From contig JAQXPK010000090.1 of assembly GCA_029100605.1 (NCBI GenBank), positions 1-48,682 of the forward strand: 48,682 bases of DNA. The letters are read 5' to 3'. This document shows, piece after piece, positions 9,114-17,558 of this stretch; positions within the stretch are counted from its first letter, which is position 1; every line of letters starts with the position of its first letter. The notes below the pieces were generated by a model, which was given only the letters and a program-made list of their open reading frames with translations, searched no databases and had not been told where the DNA came from. Position numbers and translations under genes: made by a program. The DNA comes from Bacillota bacterium. GTDB taxonomy: Bacteria > Bacillota > Clostridia > Oscillospirales > Oscillospiraceae.

Positions 9114-9386
9114 ATGGAGCAACGGGAATGTGCAGGCTACATTATTACCCAGAGCATCAAGGTCAAAGATTCGGAGTTCGTACTGGGGGAACATCCCAAG
9201 AAGGATATGTATGTCACCTGGCGCTGCAAGGACGGGGACAACTATTTCTGGGGTCATTATACCAGCAATCGGTACGACGCCCTGAAAGACCTCTGCCAAA
9301 GAGCAGAGCGGGAGATTGATTACCTGGCCTCCATCGGAGAGATCCCGCCGATAACATCCCAAAAAGAACAGGAGCGTGAGCGATAA
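9114..9386 (+). CDS. Small ICE-associated protein, paralogue of the upstream N-terminal domain
   Basis: A 90-residue soluble protein starting 3 nt after its upstream neighbour and ending directly before the ATG of the next gene. GGGAGG lies 13 nt upstream of the start. It corresponds to a single copy of the domain at the N-terminus of the preceding protein, with aromatic-rich YVTWRCKDGDNYFWGHY in the middle and an acidic, Gln-rich tail. Its function is unknown. Tight packing places it in one operon with the sortases and the DNA methylase. Confidence 0.75.
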   Translation: MEQRECAGYIITQSIKVKDSEFVLGEHPKKDMYVTWRCKDGDNYFWGHYTSNRYDALKDLCQRAEREIDYLASIGEIPPITSQKEQERER

Positions 9387-10337
9387 ATGGAAGCAGAAAT
9401 GACTTTGCGCCCCATGACGGCAGCGGAGCAAATGTACAGCTATTCCCAGTCTCAGCAGCTTATGTCCCAGACTGGCTGTATTGGGCACCTTCGTGGAGAT
9501 TTCGGCAGCAGCGGCGAGAAGTTTTTCTCAAGCTGGGATGACCACCGGGGAGATTTGAAGTCCGAAGATTTCAAGCATGAGTTCGATGAAGTCATCAACG
9601 CATTGCGGGAGAATGCACAGTACGGGGGTATTCTGAAAAATCGGAGCAGCCTGTCTGCCTACTGCTGGATGCACCGGGACAGCAGCTTCGGCAATGATCG
9701 GAACGAATATGGCTTCCGGGCGGATACCCCGCATTATTCCTATTTGCTGCGGCTGAATCCCAACAGGGGCGAGTACAACATCTACTGCCATTGCTACATC
9801 CGGCAATGGCTGGACCGGCACATGCGGCAGGCAGAAAAAGGAATCCGTTTCATTACGCCGGACTATAAGGAGATATTTCGGATTCCGGACGGCGACAGAA
9901 TCCGCATGACGCTTCCCTCCGGTGAAACCCTGGAGCAGACCTGCCGCTATATTGATGAAACCCATCTGGAGGTTGGAAACAATCTCTATCACATTTGTGA
10001 GTTTGCCGAGCGGATGCAGCACAATGGTGTTAAGACCATCCCTCTGCGTTCTTCCCTCCCGGAGAAGTGTTTCAGCACTTTGGAATCCACAGGGGAAATG
10101 ATCGTCATTACCAAGGGCGAAAAGGGATATACCCCCACGGGAATTTTCCCGCAGGATGCTTCTCCGAGGGAGGGGGTAACCGCCGCCAATGCTGCCAATG
10201 GTGTCACCAAAGCGCAGGAGGCCGCTATGGTAGCCGGTTCCATGTTCGGTTGGGATACCCCTGCCGCCGATCCCAAGAATTACGATGCGGAGGGTATTCC
10301 CATCCGCCCCAGAGCCAAAGACCGCAGCGAGCGATAA
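9387..10337 (+). CDS. ICE-associated protein of unknown function
   Basis: A 316-residue soluble protein. Its ATG directly abuts the stop of the preceding gene. The middle (YNIYCHCYIRQWLDRHMRQAEKGI, here residues about 130-153, quoted in part only as a Cys/His-rich helix region) is followed by a basic-acidic beta-rich part and a low-complexity Ala/Gly tail ending in RPRAKDRSER. I recognise it as a type of protein that precedes the giant methylase in Clostridial ICEs but cannot assign a function. No catalytic motif, signal peptide or membrane helix is visible. Confidence 0.72.
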   Translation: MEAEMTLRPMTAAEQMYSYSQSQQLMSQTGCIGHLRGDFGSSGEKFFSSWDDHRGDLKSEDFKHEFDEVINALRENAQYGGILKNRSSLSAYCWMHRDSSFGNDRNEYGFRADTPHYSYLLRLNPNRGEYNIYCHCYIRQWLDRHMRQAEKGIRFITPDYKEIFRIPDGDRIRMTLPSGETLEQTCRYIDETHLEVGNNLYHICEFAERMQHNGVKTIPLRSSLPEKCFSTLESTGEMIVITKGEKGYTPTGIFPQDASPREGVTAANAANGVTKAQEAAMVAGSMFGWDTPAADPKNYDAEGIPIRPRAKDRSER

Positions 10338-10355
10338 ACGCCGGGAGGGGAACCG

Positions 10356-13300
10356 ATGGCATCAAAATATGAACGGATTACGGATTTATACTTGCAGACC
10401 GCAGGCGAAGTGGCAACGCCGGAGGTGTGGCCCCGGTTTCTGACCACAGCCTGCTATAACTTCCGTCTTTCCTTTGACAAGCAGATTCTTTTGTATGCCC
10501 AGCGCCCGGATGCCACCGCAGTTCTTCCCATAGAAGGGCGGCAAGGCTGGAACCAGCGGTTTGGGCGGTGGGTCAATCGCGGCTCCAAGGGTATTGCCAT
10601 TCTGGACAGCGACAGCAATGGTCAAGCGAGAATCAAATACTACTTCGACATTGCAGATACCCATGAGGGGCGGCATCCCCGCCCGGTTCCTATCTGGACA
10701 GTATCACCAGAGAGTGAAGCAGCAATCATGGAAACGCTGGAAAACAGCTTTGGCGCACTGGGTAATAAGGAAAATCTGGGTGCTGCCCTCCTTTCGGCAG
10801 CATCCAATGTCATGGAGGACAACTTCCAGGACTATCTGGCGCAGCTCATTTATTATAAGGAAGGCAGCTTTTTAGAACCGCTGGACGAGGAATCGCTGGA
10901 AGCCATCTTCAAGCCAATGCTCCAAAACAGCATCGGCTATATGCTGCTGGTGCGCTGCGGTATTGATCCTGCCGACCATTTTAAGCCGGAGCATTTCAGC
11001 TACATCAGTGGCTTTAATACCTTGCAGACCATCAACGCCCTGGGCACGGCTACCAGCGACATCTCCCAGATGTGTCTGTCCGAAATTGCCCGTACCACGC
11101 TGTCACTACAGCGGCAGTCCGAAAAGCAAAATCGCACATTTGAAGAACCTGACGAAAAAGAGTATGCTGTAGTTGAAAACCAACCGGAAAGGAGCATGAA
11201 CCATGACACAGATCACCTACACGAAGCAGGGGGATTATCTGCTTCCCAACCTTCTCCCGCCCCAGGAACCCCAGATTCCCCTTGGGAAGTACGCATCGAT
11301 GCGCCGCAGATTCCTGCAGCAGAACCGGAAAGTGACTTACACGAACCTTCTGACCACGGGGCAGCTCCACGCGCATCTGATGGAGATCGAGGAGACAGCT
11401 CGGAGCCGGGTGGAGAACATCGTCAGCCAGATGGCGAAGGCAGCAGGGGTGACGGAGGAACTGAAATCCACCGACCAGATGAAATGGGTGGGGCTGATGA
11501 ACAACTTCCGCTCAGCAGCGGAGGAGCAGATTCTGCAGGAACTGATTTACGCATAGATGGTATTATCCCGCCGCCCAGTTTTGAGGAGCAAATCTCCTTT
11601 TTGGGCGGCGGTTATCTTGCGCCGGAACAGGAAGATGAACAGCAAACCTTCTTCTCCCAGCCGCAGCTTCCCCAGCAGGTCATTGATGAAGCCCTGTGTA
11701 TCGGTTTCAATGACCAAAACAGCCGCCTGATTATCTGCGCCTATTTCATGAAAGACAAGCCGCTGGAAGACAATGCCGCTTTCCTGCAAAAGCGCTACGG
11801 CACTAACGGTGCGGGGCTTTTCATCCATGATCGGGAATACGCCATCTGGTATGATGCCGATGGCATCCGAATTGCCACCGGGCGCACCGTCCAAAAGCGG
11901 TATACCACCCTCGTCACATGGGAGCAGGCAGAAAAACGCATCCGGGAATTGCTGGGCATGGGGCGATATATGCCCCAGAACGAGCTTGACCGGGTGCAGG
12001 ACTTCGAGCGAATGGAGCTGGCAAAGTCCCTGATTTATGCCAGACGGGAATTCAGCGATGAAGCCAGGGAAGCCGGGTATCTCCCCTTGACTACGCTGAC
12101 CTATTCTGCTAAGGGCGGCTTCCCGGAAATTGAAGCACAGATGCAGCGCCTTCTGGAAGATCGTGACACACTCAGTCAGCTTGTAGATGAATGGACTTTG
12201 TTCGCCGCTGTCTATGAAAAAGACCGCAGTTTGCTCAGAAGTCGATGGTATGACCCTGTAGCATTGCTGCACAGATTGGAAGATTTACAACGGGAACCCC
12301 TTGTTTTCACCGCCGCCGATGGGTATGACCCTCAGCGGCGGTTTTTCATTTCCGACGATGAAATAGACCGTATTCTGCGTGGCTCCGAGAGGAGCTATGA
12401 ATCCCGACTGGACACTTTCTCTTTTTTCAGCCGGAACACCGATGCCAAAGAGCGGGAGCGTTTTCTGAAACAGCAGCATGGTGAGTACAGCGGCTATCAT
12501 GGTGGGAACGACAACCAGACCTATACCTCTGCCGGACTGTCATTCAGCCACGGCAGTTTGGGTGCCCCCTATGCGCAGGTGGAACTGAAATGGCCTGCCA
12601 TTACAAAACGGGTTTCCGATATGATTTCCCTTGGCAGATTTCTGTACCCCAGCGATGCTGAGAGGATGGCTGATTACGAGGTCAAGCAGCTTGCGAAGCT
12701 GGTTATAAACTTCTTCCGGGATGCCCCTAATGAATATGCCAGACCCACCGAAAAGAATATCTTTGACTACTGGGATGGGGTGGCAGATATTCAGGGGCAG
12801 CTTTCTGATCCGGAGCGGGTAAGGGAGATCTATGAAACCATGATGCTGCCTCTGTGGAATGCAACCCTGCCGGGTGACCGTTTCTATCCGGAGCGGGAGC
12901 GTGGTATGGAGGCAATGCAGGCATATCGGGCAGGCACCTTCTCCGTTTTCGGCAGGGATCATACCTTACGTCCTTTGACGGGACTTTCTCAGCCGGAAGA
13001 ACAGCAGAAGATGGCATCCAATGATGATCTGGATGCTGCCAAAGAGTTGATCAATCAATTCTGTTCTCAGGAATACGGCAGCGAAGCTGGCTTCTCAGAT
13101 CTTCAGAAAGTGAGTGTTGCCTACACCACCATTACGGACGATGAAATTCCCGTCGTAGTCTATGTGAATCTGATTAGCTTCAGGCTGGATCGTTATATCG
13201 AAGGCATTATCGTTGATTCCAGGAAATACAACTCTTTGAAAGAGCTGACAGAACAGGAACTGGTTCATCTGGATTTTGACGAACTGGTTTCCTTTTCAAA

Positions 13301-15896
13301 GGAGCAACTCGCAAAGGTAGCGATTCACGAAGTCGAAATACTGCTGCAATGGGATTCGGAAGGTGAGCTAATCCAGACATGGCAGTATTCCAATGGCTGG
13401 TTCTATAATCACTATGGCATTGAGGATGGGGTTGCAAGCTCTGTTGCAGGTCCCTTCGATACTCTTGAAGATGCAAAGGCAGCAGTTCTTGTCCACCGCC
13501 CTTTGGCGGTGGAAGTATCTGATCCTCGTGATGCAGAAGATACTTTTGATGATATCGACCCGGAACAGATTCGGCAGAATCTGGCACATCGGGGTATTAT
13601 CAACGGCGAAGTGGTTGACCCGGAGGCACTGAACAACGATCCCTTTATCCAGCAGGTGGTAGCAGATGCCGAAGCAGCGCAGGAGCAGCCTGCCGTTCCC
13701 ATTCTTCCCCAGCTGAAACAAAAACGGGAGCGCATCACTTTTGAGCCGCTGCACCCGGAGATTCCCAGGGAACAGCGCACCAATTACCGCATCACCGACC
13801 CGGAGCTGGGCTACGGCACCGCCAGCGAAAAGTACGCTGCCAATGTTGCCGCCATCCGAATGCTGAAACGCATTGAGGATGAGGGCAGGCTGGCAACCCC
13901 GGTGGAGCAGGAAATCCTCTCCCGGTATGTGGGCTGGGGCGGTTTGGCGGACTGTTTTGACGAAAAGCACAGCAAATATCAGGAGCTGAAAGCCCTACTT
14001 TCCGAAGAAGAATACGCAGCCGCCAGAGCCAGCTCCCTGACTGCGTTCTACACCTCGCCGGTCATCATCCAGTCCATGTATCAGGCTTTGGAGCAGATGG
14101 GCTTCCGGGAAGGTAACATCTTGGAACCCTCCTGCGGCGTGGGCAACTTCATCGGCATGATTCCGGGCTCCATGGCGGGCAGTCACGCCTACGGTGTGGA
14201 ACTGGATTCCATCTCCGGGCGCATTGCCCAGCAGCTCTATCAGAACAGCTCCATCGCCGTCTCCGGCTTTGAAAAGGTGCAGATGCCGGACAGCTTCTTT
14301 GATGTGGCCATCGGCAATGTACCCTTTGGGGATTTCAAGGTGCTGGACAAGCGGTACGATAAGCACCATTGGCTGATTCATGATTACTTTTTCGGTAAGA
14401 CGCTGGATAAGGTCAGACCCGGCGGCATCGTTGCGTTCATCACCTCCAAGGGAACGATGGACAAAGAAAACTCCGCCGTGAGGAAATACCTTGCACAGCG
14501 GGCGGACCTCATTGGTGCCATCCGTCTGCCCAACACCGCTTTCAAGCGCAATGCCGGTACGGAGGTCACCAGCGATATTCTGTTCCTGCAAAAGCGGGAC
14601 AGCATGACGGATATCGAGCCGGACTGGGTGCATCTGGACACCGATACCAACGGTATCCGCATGAACAGCTATTTCGTTCAGAATCCCGATATGATTCTGG
14701 GCGAGATGGTCATGGAATCCACCCGGTTCGGCATGGACAGCGTGTGCCGTGGGGATGACAATGCCGACCTGTCTGAGTTGCTGCAGGGAGCCATCAAAAA
14801 TCTTCATGCAGAAATCACCGAATACCAGCAGGAGGAATTGGAGGAGGAAGATAACTCCATCCCCGCTGACCCCAATGTACGCAATTTCAGTTACACCATT
14901 GTTGACGGCAAGGTGTATTTCCGTGAGAACAGCCGCATGAATCCTGTGGAAGTTTCCGTTACGGCGGAGAACCGCATCCGGGGTATGATTTCCCTCCGGG
15001 ATTGTGTGCGCAGGCTCATTGACTATCAGACGGAAGGGTATCCCGACGAGGACATTCAGAGGGAGCAGGCGCAGCTAAATACCCTCTACGATGATTACAC
15101 AAAGAAATATGGTCTGCTTTCCAGCCGGGGCAACAGTTTGGCCTTCGGTGAGGATTCCAGCTACTTCCTGCTGTGTTCTCTGGAAGTGCTGGACGAGGAG
15201 GGGAACTTCAAGCGCAAGGCGGATATGTTCACCAAGCGCACAATTCGCCCCCATGTAGCAGTTACCTCTGTGGACACCGCCAGCGAAGCCCTTGCTGTGT
15301 CCATTGCTGAAAAAGCGCGGGTGGATATGCCTTTTATGGCAGAGCTGTCCGGCAAGACCGAGGCAGAACTGGAAACAGAGCTGGCAGGTGTTATCTTCCG
15401 GGATGTGAACTGCGCCGAGCGAAAAGAGGAAATCCCGGTTGCCTTTGTGGATTTGGAACGGTATCATTTTGTCACAGCGGACGAATATCTGTCCGGCAAT
15501 GTGCGCCGGAAGCTGCGTATGGTGAAGGCCCTGCAGGAGGTATTACCTCCCGAAAAGAAAGAACTGCTTTCCCGTAACATCGAAGCACTAACCGCTGTCC
15601 AGCCTGTGGATTTGACTGCCGGTGAAATCGGAGTCCGCATTGGTGTCAACTGGGTGCCAAAGGAAATCTATGAGCAGTTCCTGTATGAGGTTATCGGCAC
15701 CAGCGCCTACGCACGGGACAAAATCCATGTGCTGTATTCACCCCATTCCGGCGAGTGGAATGTGACCAACAAATCCTTTGACGGCAGCAACATCAAGGCA
15801 GTCACCACCTACGGCACCAAGCGCATCAATGCCTATCACATTTTTGAGCAGACCCTGAATCAGAAGGATGTCCGCATTTATGATAACGCAGTGTAA
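10356..15896 (+). CDS. Giant ICE DNA methylase, C-terminal helicase half missing
   Basis: 1846 residues, starting after GGGAGGGG. Intact relatives in ICEs are, as I recall, roughly 2,500 to 3,000 residues and add a SNF2/DEAD-like helicase after the methylase. Here the frame stops right after LNQKDVRIYDNAV, the point where relatives pass into the helicase part, so no Walker A or DEAD-type box exists. The N6-adenine methylase core is at about residues 1130-1420: motif I LEPSCGVGNFIG, motif IV-like GNVPFGDF and TPF-like LTAFYTSP. Residues about 285-400 are a Ser/Pro/Gly/Asp-rich linker read from DNA that also encodes tnpV. Probable role in relatives: protecting or processing element DNA during transfer. 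The truncated protein may keep DNA binding or methylation only. Confidence 0.85.
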   Translation: MASKYERITDLYLQTAGEVATPEVWPRFLTTACYNFRLSFDKQILLYAQRPDATAVLPIEGRQGWNQRFGRWVNRGSKGIAILDSDSNGQARIKYYFDIADTHEGRHPRPVPIWTVSPESEAAIMETLENSFGALGNKENLGAALLSAASNVMEDNFQDYLAQLIYYKEGSFLEPLDEESLEAIFKPMLQNSIGYMLLVRCGIDPADHFKPEHFSYISGFNTLQTINALGTATSDISQMCLSEIARTTLSLQRQSEKQNRTFEEPDEKEYAVVENQPERSMNHDTDHLHEAGGLSASQPSPAPGTPDSPWEVRIDAPQIPAAEPESDLHEPSDHGAAPRASDGDRGDSSEPGGEHRQPDGEGSRGDGGTEIHRPDEMGGADEQLPLSSGGADSAGTDLRIDGIIPPPSFEEQISFLGGGYLAPEQEDEQQTFFSQPQLPQQVIDEALCIGFNDQNSRLIICAYFMKDKPLEDNAAFLQKRYGTNGAGLFIHDREYAIWYDADGIRIATGRTVQKRYTTLVTWEQAEKRIRELLGMGRYMPQNELDRVQDFERMELAKSLIYARREFSDEAREAGYLPLTTLTYSAKGGFPEIEAQMQRLLEDRDTLSQLVDEWTLFAAVYEKDRSLLRSRWYDPVALLHRLEDLQREPLVFTAADGYDPQRRFFISDDEIDRILRGSERSYESRLDTFSFFSRNTDAKERERFLKQQHGEYSGYHGGNDNQTYTSAGLSFSHGSLGAPYAQVELKWPAITKRVSDMISLGRFLYPSDAERMADYEVKQLAKLVINFFRDAPNEYARPTEKNIFDYWDGVADIQGQLSDPERVREIYETMMLPLWNATLPGDRFYPERERGMEAMQAYRAGTFSVFGRDHTLRPLTGLSQPEEQQKMASNDDLDAAKELINQFCSQEYGSEAGFSDLQKVSVAYTTITDDEIPVVVYVNLISFRLDRYIEGIIVDSRKYNSLKELTEQELVHLDFDELVSFSKEQLAKVAIHEVEILLQWDSEGELIQTWQYSNGWFYNHYGIEDGVASSVAGPFDTLEDAKAAVLVHRPLAVEVSDPRDAEDTFDDIDPEQIRQNLAHRGIINGEVVDPEALNNDPFIQQVVADAEAAQEQPAVPILPQLKQKRERITFEPLHPEIPREQRTNYRITDPELGYGTASEKYAANVAAIRMLKRIEDEGRLATPVEQEILSRYVGWGGLADCFDEKHSKYQELKALLSEEEYAAARASSLTAFYTSPVIIQSMYQALEQMGFREGNILEPSCGVGNFIGMIPGSMAGSHAYGVELDSISGRIAQQLYQNSSIAVSGFEKVQMPDSFFDVAIGNVPFGDFKVLDKRYDKHHWLIHDYFFGKTLDKVRPGGIVAFITSKGTMDKENSAVRKYLAQRADLIGAIRLPNTAFKRNAGTEVTSDILFLQKRDSMTDIEPDWVHLDTDTNGIRMNSYFVQNPDMILGEMVMESTRFGMDSVCRGDDNADLSELLQGAIKNLHAEITEYQQEELEEEDNSIPADPNVRNFSYTIVDGKVYFRENSRMNPVEVSVTAENRIRGMISLRDCVRRLIDYQTEGYPDEDIQREQAQLNTLYDDYTKKYGLLSSRGNSLAFGEDSSYFLLCSLEVLDEEGNFKRKADMFTKRTIRPHVAVTSVDTASEALAVSIAEKARVDMPFMAELSGKTEAELETELAGVIFRDVNCAERKEEIPVAFVDLERYHFVTADEYLSGNVRRKLRMVKALQEVLPPEKKELLSRNIEALTAVQPVDLTAGEIGVRIGVNWVPKEIYEQFLYEVIGTSAYARDKIHVLYSPHSGEWNVTNKSFDGSNIKAVTTYGTKRINAYHIFEQTLNQKDVRIYDNAV
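11203..11556 (+). CDS. tnpV: TnpV-family transposon-encoded protein, inside the methylase gene
   Basis: A 117-residue protein in a different forward frame within the methylase gene. It matches my memory of TnpV proteins of Clostridial transposons: MTQITYTKQGDYLLPNL at the start, RFLQQNRKVTYTNLLTTG, and QMKWVGLMNNFRSAAEEQIL near the end. AAAGGAG lies 9 nt upstream of the ATG. The methylase frame over the same bases is low-complexity linker, as expected where a second frame is under selection. The function of TnpV is unknown; it is small, basic and soluble. The overlap with the methylase seems to be a feature of this ICE group rather than an accident. Confidence 0.75.
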   Translation: MTQITYTKQGDYLLPNLLPPQEPQIPLGKYASMRRRFLQQNRKVTYTNLLTTGQLHAHLMEIEETARSRVENIVSQMAKAAGVTEELKSTDQMKWVGLMNNFRSAAEEQILQELIYA

Positions 15897-15911
15897 GAAG
15901 CCAGACAGTTT

Positions 15912-15951
15912 ATGCAGAGCAATTTACAGACATGGAGAAATGACGGTGAAT
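15912..15951 (+). repeat. Imperfect 40-bp direct repeat, copy 1
   Basis: ATGCAGAGCAATTTACAGAC and the following 20 bases match 16412-16451 at 36 of 40 positions. The copy begins 16 nt after the premature stop of the methylase and runs into the start of the sigma-factor remnant. Confidence 0.85.
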
Positions 15952-16443
15952 AATCTAAAGGCATGGAATACGATTCCTCCCCAGAGGCCTCAGTATTTCT
16001 TTGCATACCTGGCTAAAGACTTCCGGAATTTTGCACTAAAAAAGCTGGATTGGAAAAATGCAGCCAAACAGAATGCGGAAGTTGTCAGCCTGACTGAGAA
16101 AATGGAGATGTGTGTTCCAGACCAATCCCGGGACAGGGAGATAGAAGCCAAGGAATTGGGGATGATTCTGGATCGTTTCCTTCGCACACTAACACCGGAA
16201 GATCAGATGGTTTTTCTGCGTCGATACTGGTATGTGGACACCATTGCAGAAATCGCCACTCGGTATGGTATCAGTGAAAGAGCCGTACAGATGCGGTTGA
16301 ATCGAACCAGAGCGAAGCTATGTACGTGCCTGAAAAAGGGGAGCCATCAACTTATGAACGGGAAAGGTATTCTCTTAGGACTGAAATATGTGGGTGATGA
16401 TCTGATTGAGAATGCAGAGCCATTTGCAGACATAGAGAAATGA
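15940..16443 (+). pseudogene. Sigma-70 family factor remnant fused to the start of an anti-sigma-like gene
   Basis: The ORF from ATG 15940 gives 167 residues. It starts in the middle of a sigma factor: LKAWNTIPPQRPQYFFAYLA follows what is normally the region-2 'DAEECVNDTYL' part, which is missing. Region 4 is intact (LTPEDQMVFLRRYWYVDTIA then an HTH, ISERAVQMRLNRTRAKL). After CLKKGS the frame enters MNGKGILLGLKYVGDDLIENAE, which looks like the beginning of the anti-sigma gene that normally overlaps the sigma stop. The alternative frame reads GAINL followed by TGA overlapping that ATG, so a one-base slip in the AAAAAGGGG run probably fused them. Both proteins are incomplete. A complete sigma function is therefore unlikely. 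Confidence 0.75.
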
Positions 16444-16451
16444 TGGTGAAT
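16412..16451 (+). repeat. Imperfect 40-bp direct repeat, copy 2
   Basis: ATGCAGAGCCATTTGCAGAC and the next 20 bases repeat 15912-15951 with four mismatches. The copy contains the stop of the fused sigma/anti-sigma ORF, so the remnant is bounded by the two copies. Confidence 0.85.
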
Positions 16452-16628
16452 CATGCTGAATTGTGCCATAAACATTGACAATATCCAGTTTGTGAAAGTA
16501 GTTGGCAGACTGGTCAGCGCAACTATGAAATCCGATACAGAATAGTTGACAAGGTTTATTCCCAAACCTCGACGAGATATGTGAGCCAGACGATCAACGC
16601 TGAGCCTATTTTATGTGAGGAATCGCGC

Positions 16629-16802
16629 ATGGATGAGATAAAAGAGGATTCTCTATGGATTTATTGCCCGGTTTGCGGAGGTAAAACGCGAACTAAGGTG
16701 TACAAAGAGACAGTACTGATAAAATTCCCGCTCTACTGTCCAAAGTGCAAAAAGGAAATCAAAATTGATGTTGTACAACTGAAAATCGTAGTGAGCGAAT
16801 GA
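16629..16802 (+). CDS. Cysteine-rich KTR domain protein
   Basis: A 57-residue zinc-ribbon-like protein. ATG 16629 follows GTGAGG; the frame is open further upstream to 16581 but without a better site. WIYCPVCGGKTRTKV gives the first CxxC with the KTR signature, and LYCPKCKKEI the second. Four cysteines in two CxxC pairs fit one structural zinc. Such proteins are frequent next to the sigma/XRE genes of Clostridial conjugative elements; their function is not known to me. Relatives often continue with a tail (EPDAKTQSR-like). The bases just after this stop, GCCAGACGAAAGAACGCAGA, look like that tail out of frame, so the C-terminus may have been cut by a point change. Confidence 0.8.
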   Translation: MDEIKEDSLWIYCPVCGGKTRTKVYKETVLIKFPLYCPKCKKEIKIDVVQLKIVVSE

Positions 16803-16820
16803 GCCAGACGAAAGAACGCA

Positions 16821-16863
16821 GAGCCTGCTTCCCCTTATCAAAGGGGAGACAGGCTCTTTTTTT
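16821..16863 (+). terminator. Rho-independent terminator after the KTR gene
   Basis: GAGCCTG (16821-16827) pairs with CAGGCTC (16850-16856), with inner TCCCCTT/AAGGGGA, and is followed by seven T. It overlaps the 3' end of the opposing XRE gene, so it also separates the converging transcripts. Confidence 0.88.
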
Positions 16864-17212
16864 CTTCAACTCTTCCGGCATTTTGCTTGCGCAAGACTCT
16901 CAGGACTGATTCAGAAGTTGTGAGCAATGCGGCAGCTTCTTCATCGCTGCAGTTTTCAATCAGCGCACGCAGTTGGTGCTTCACAGAGGAATCTGCCACC
17001 GTTTCCGGATAGAAAATCTCATTGGGATCAATGCGTAAGACGCGAACAAGAGGGTAGAGGATGTTCATTCTTGTGTTGGATTTCCCATTCTCAATAGAAC
17101 TGATTGTTCGCGTATTGGTCTCAACCAGTTCTCCGACTTGTTCCTGTGTCAGATTCATTTTATCCCGGGCGTTCTTTACTGCTCTTGCCAGCGAGCGTGA
17201 AAAAGCATGCAT
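16838..17212 (-). CDS. XRE-family transcriptional regulator
   Basis: A 124-residue DNA-binding protein. An N-terminal HTH_3 domain occupies residues about 10-68: NLTQEQVGELVETNTRTISS with IENGKSN is a textbook XRE helix-turn-helix, followed by the YPLVRVLRIDPNEIFYPE close. The C-terminal half is helical and probably mediates dimerisation. AGAGAGGTG precedes the ATG. It is transcribed against the rest of the ICE end and has a 14-bp palindrome 18 bp upstream of its start, so it is a likely autorepressor that controls recombinase or transfer genes. That role is inferred from position. Confidence 0.88.
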   Translation of the reverse strand: MHAFSRSLARAVKNARDKMNLTQEQVGELVETNTRTISSIENGKSNTRMNILYPLVRVLRIDPNEIFYPETVADSSVKHQLRALIENCSDEEAAALLTTSESVLRVLRKQNAGRVEEKKSLSPL

Positions 17213-17230
17213 TATACTTCACCTCTCTTT

Positions 17231-17244
17231 GTATTGTACAATAC
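17231..17244. promoter_or_regulatory. Palindromic operator candidate upstream of the XRE gene
   Basis: GTATTGTACAATAC is a perfect 14-bp palindrome, 18 bp upstream of the XRE start codon. Its size and place fit an XRE dimer site. No binding data exist here. Confidence 0.6.
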
Positions 17245-17285
17245 TCCAATTTTGTTTTTAATGTTTTATAAATCATATAAAACAG

Positions 17286-17413
17286 GAAATATACTTCTGT
17301 AAAATGAGATGACAAGAAATGAACATCAAATTACTGTCCAAACAAACAAGATATAAATCGCATTTCATTTTGAACCACAGAATAGGAATGCCAGAGAACT
17401 AGAAGTATATTTC
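17286..17413. repeat. Spaced 13-bp inverted repeat in the XRE upstream region
   Basis: GAAATATACTTCT (17286-17298) is matched exactly in inverse by AGAAGTATATTTC (17401-17413), 102 bp apart. The interval has no gene. It could be a pair of regulator sites allowing DNA looping, or the ends of a tiny insertion. The 17213-17558 stretch otherwise holds only the operator above and the hairpins listed next. Confidence 0.55.
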
Positions 17414-17435
17414 TGGTTATATAGAGAAAGCAATC

Positions 17436-17542
17436 ACGCACGGACTACTTATGTAAGTATCCGTGCGTTCTTGTTACGGATGCGTGTTTTCTGCCATTGC
17501 CGGTCACCTCCGGGCAATCTGAATTTTTCAAATTTCAGATTG
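17436..17542 (+). other. Hairpins in the leader of the sigma-like gene
   Basis: ACGCACGGA (17436-17444) pairs with TCCGTGCGT (17460-17468), with an inner ACTTA/TAAGT. CAATCTGAA (17515-17523) pairs with TTCAGATTG (17534-17542) immediately before the GGAGG of the gene at 17559. The first may be a terminator-like element; the second may limit access to the ribosome-binding site. Confidence 0.55.
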
Positions 17543-17558
17543 ATTGGAGGAAATAGCA

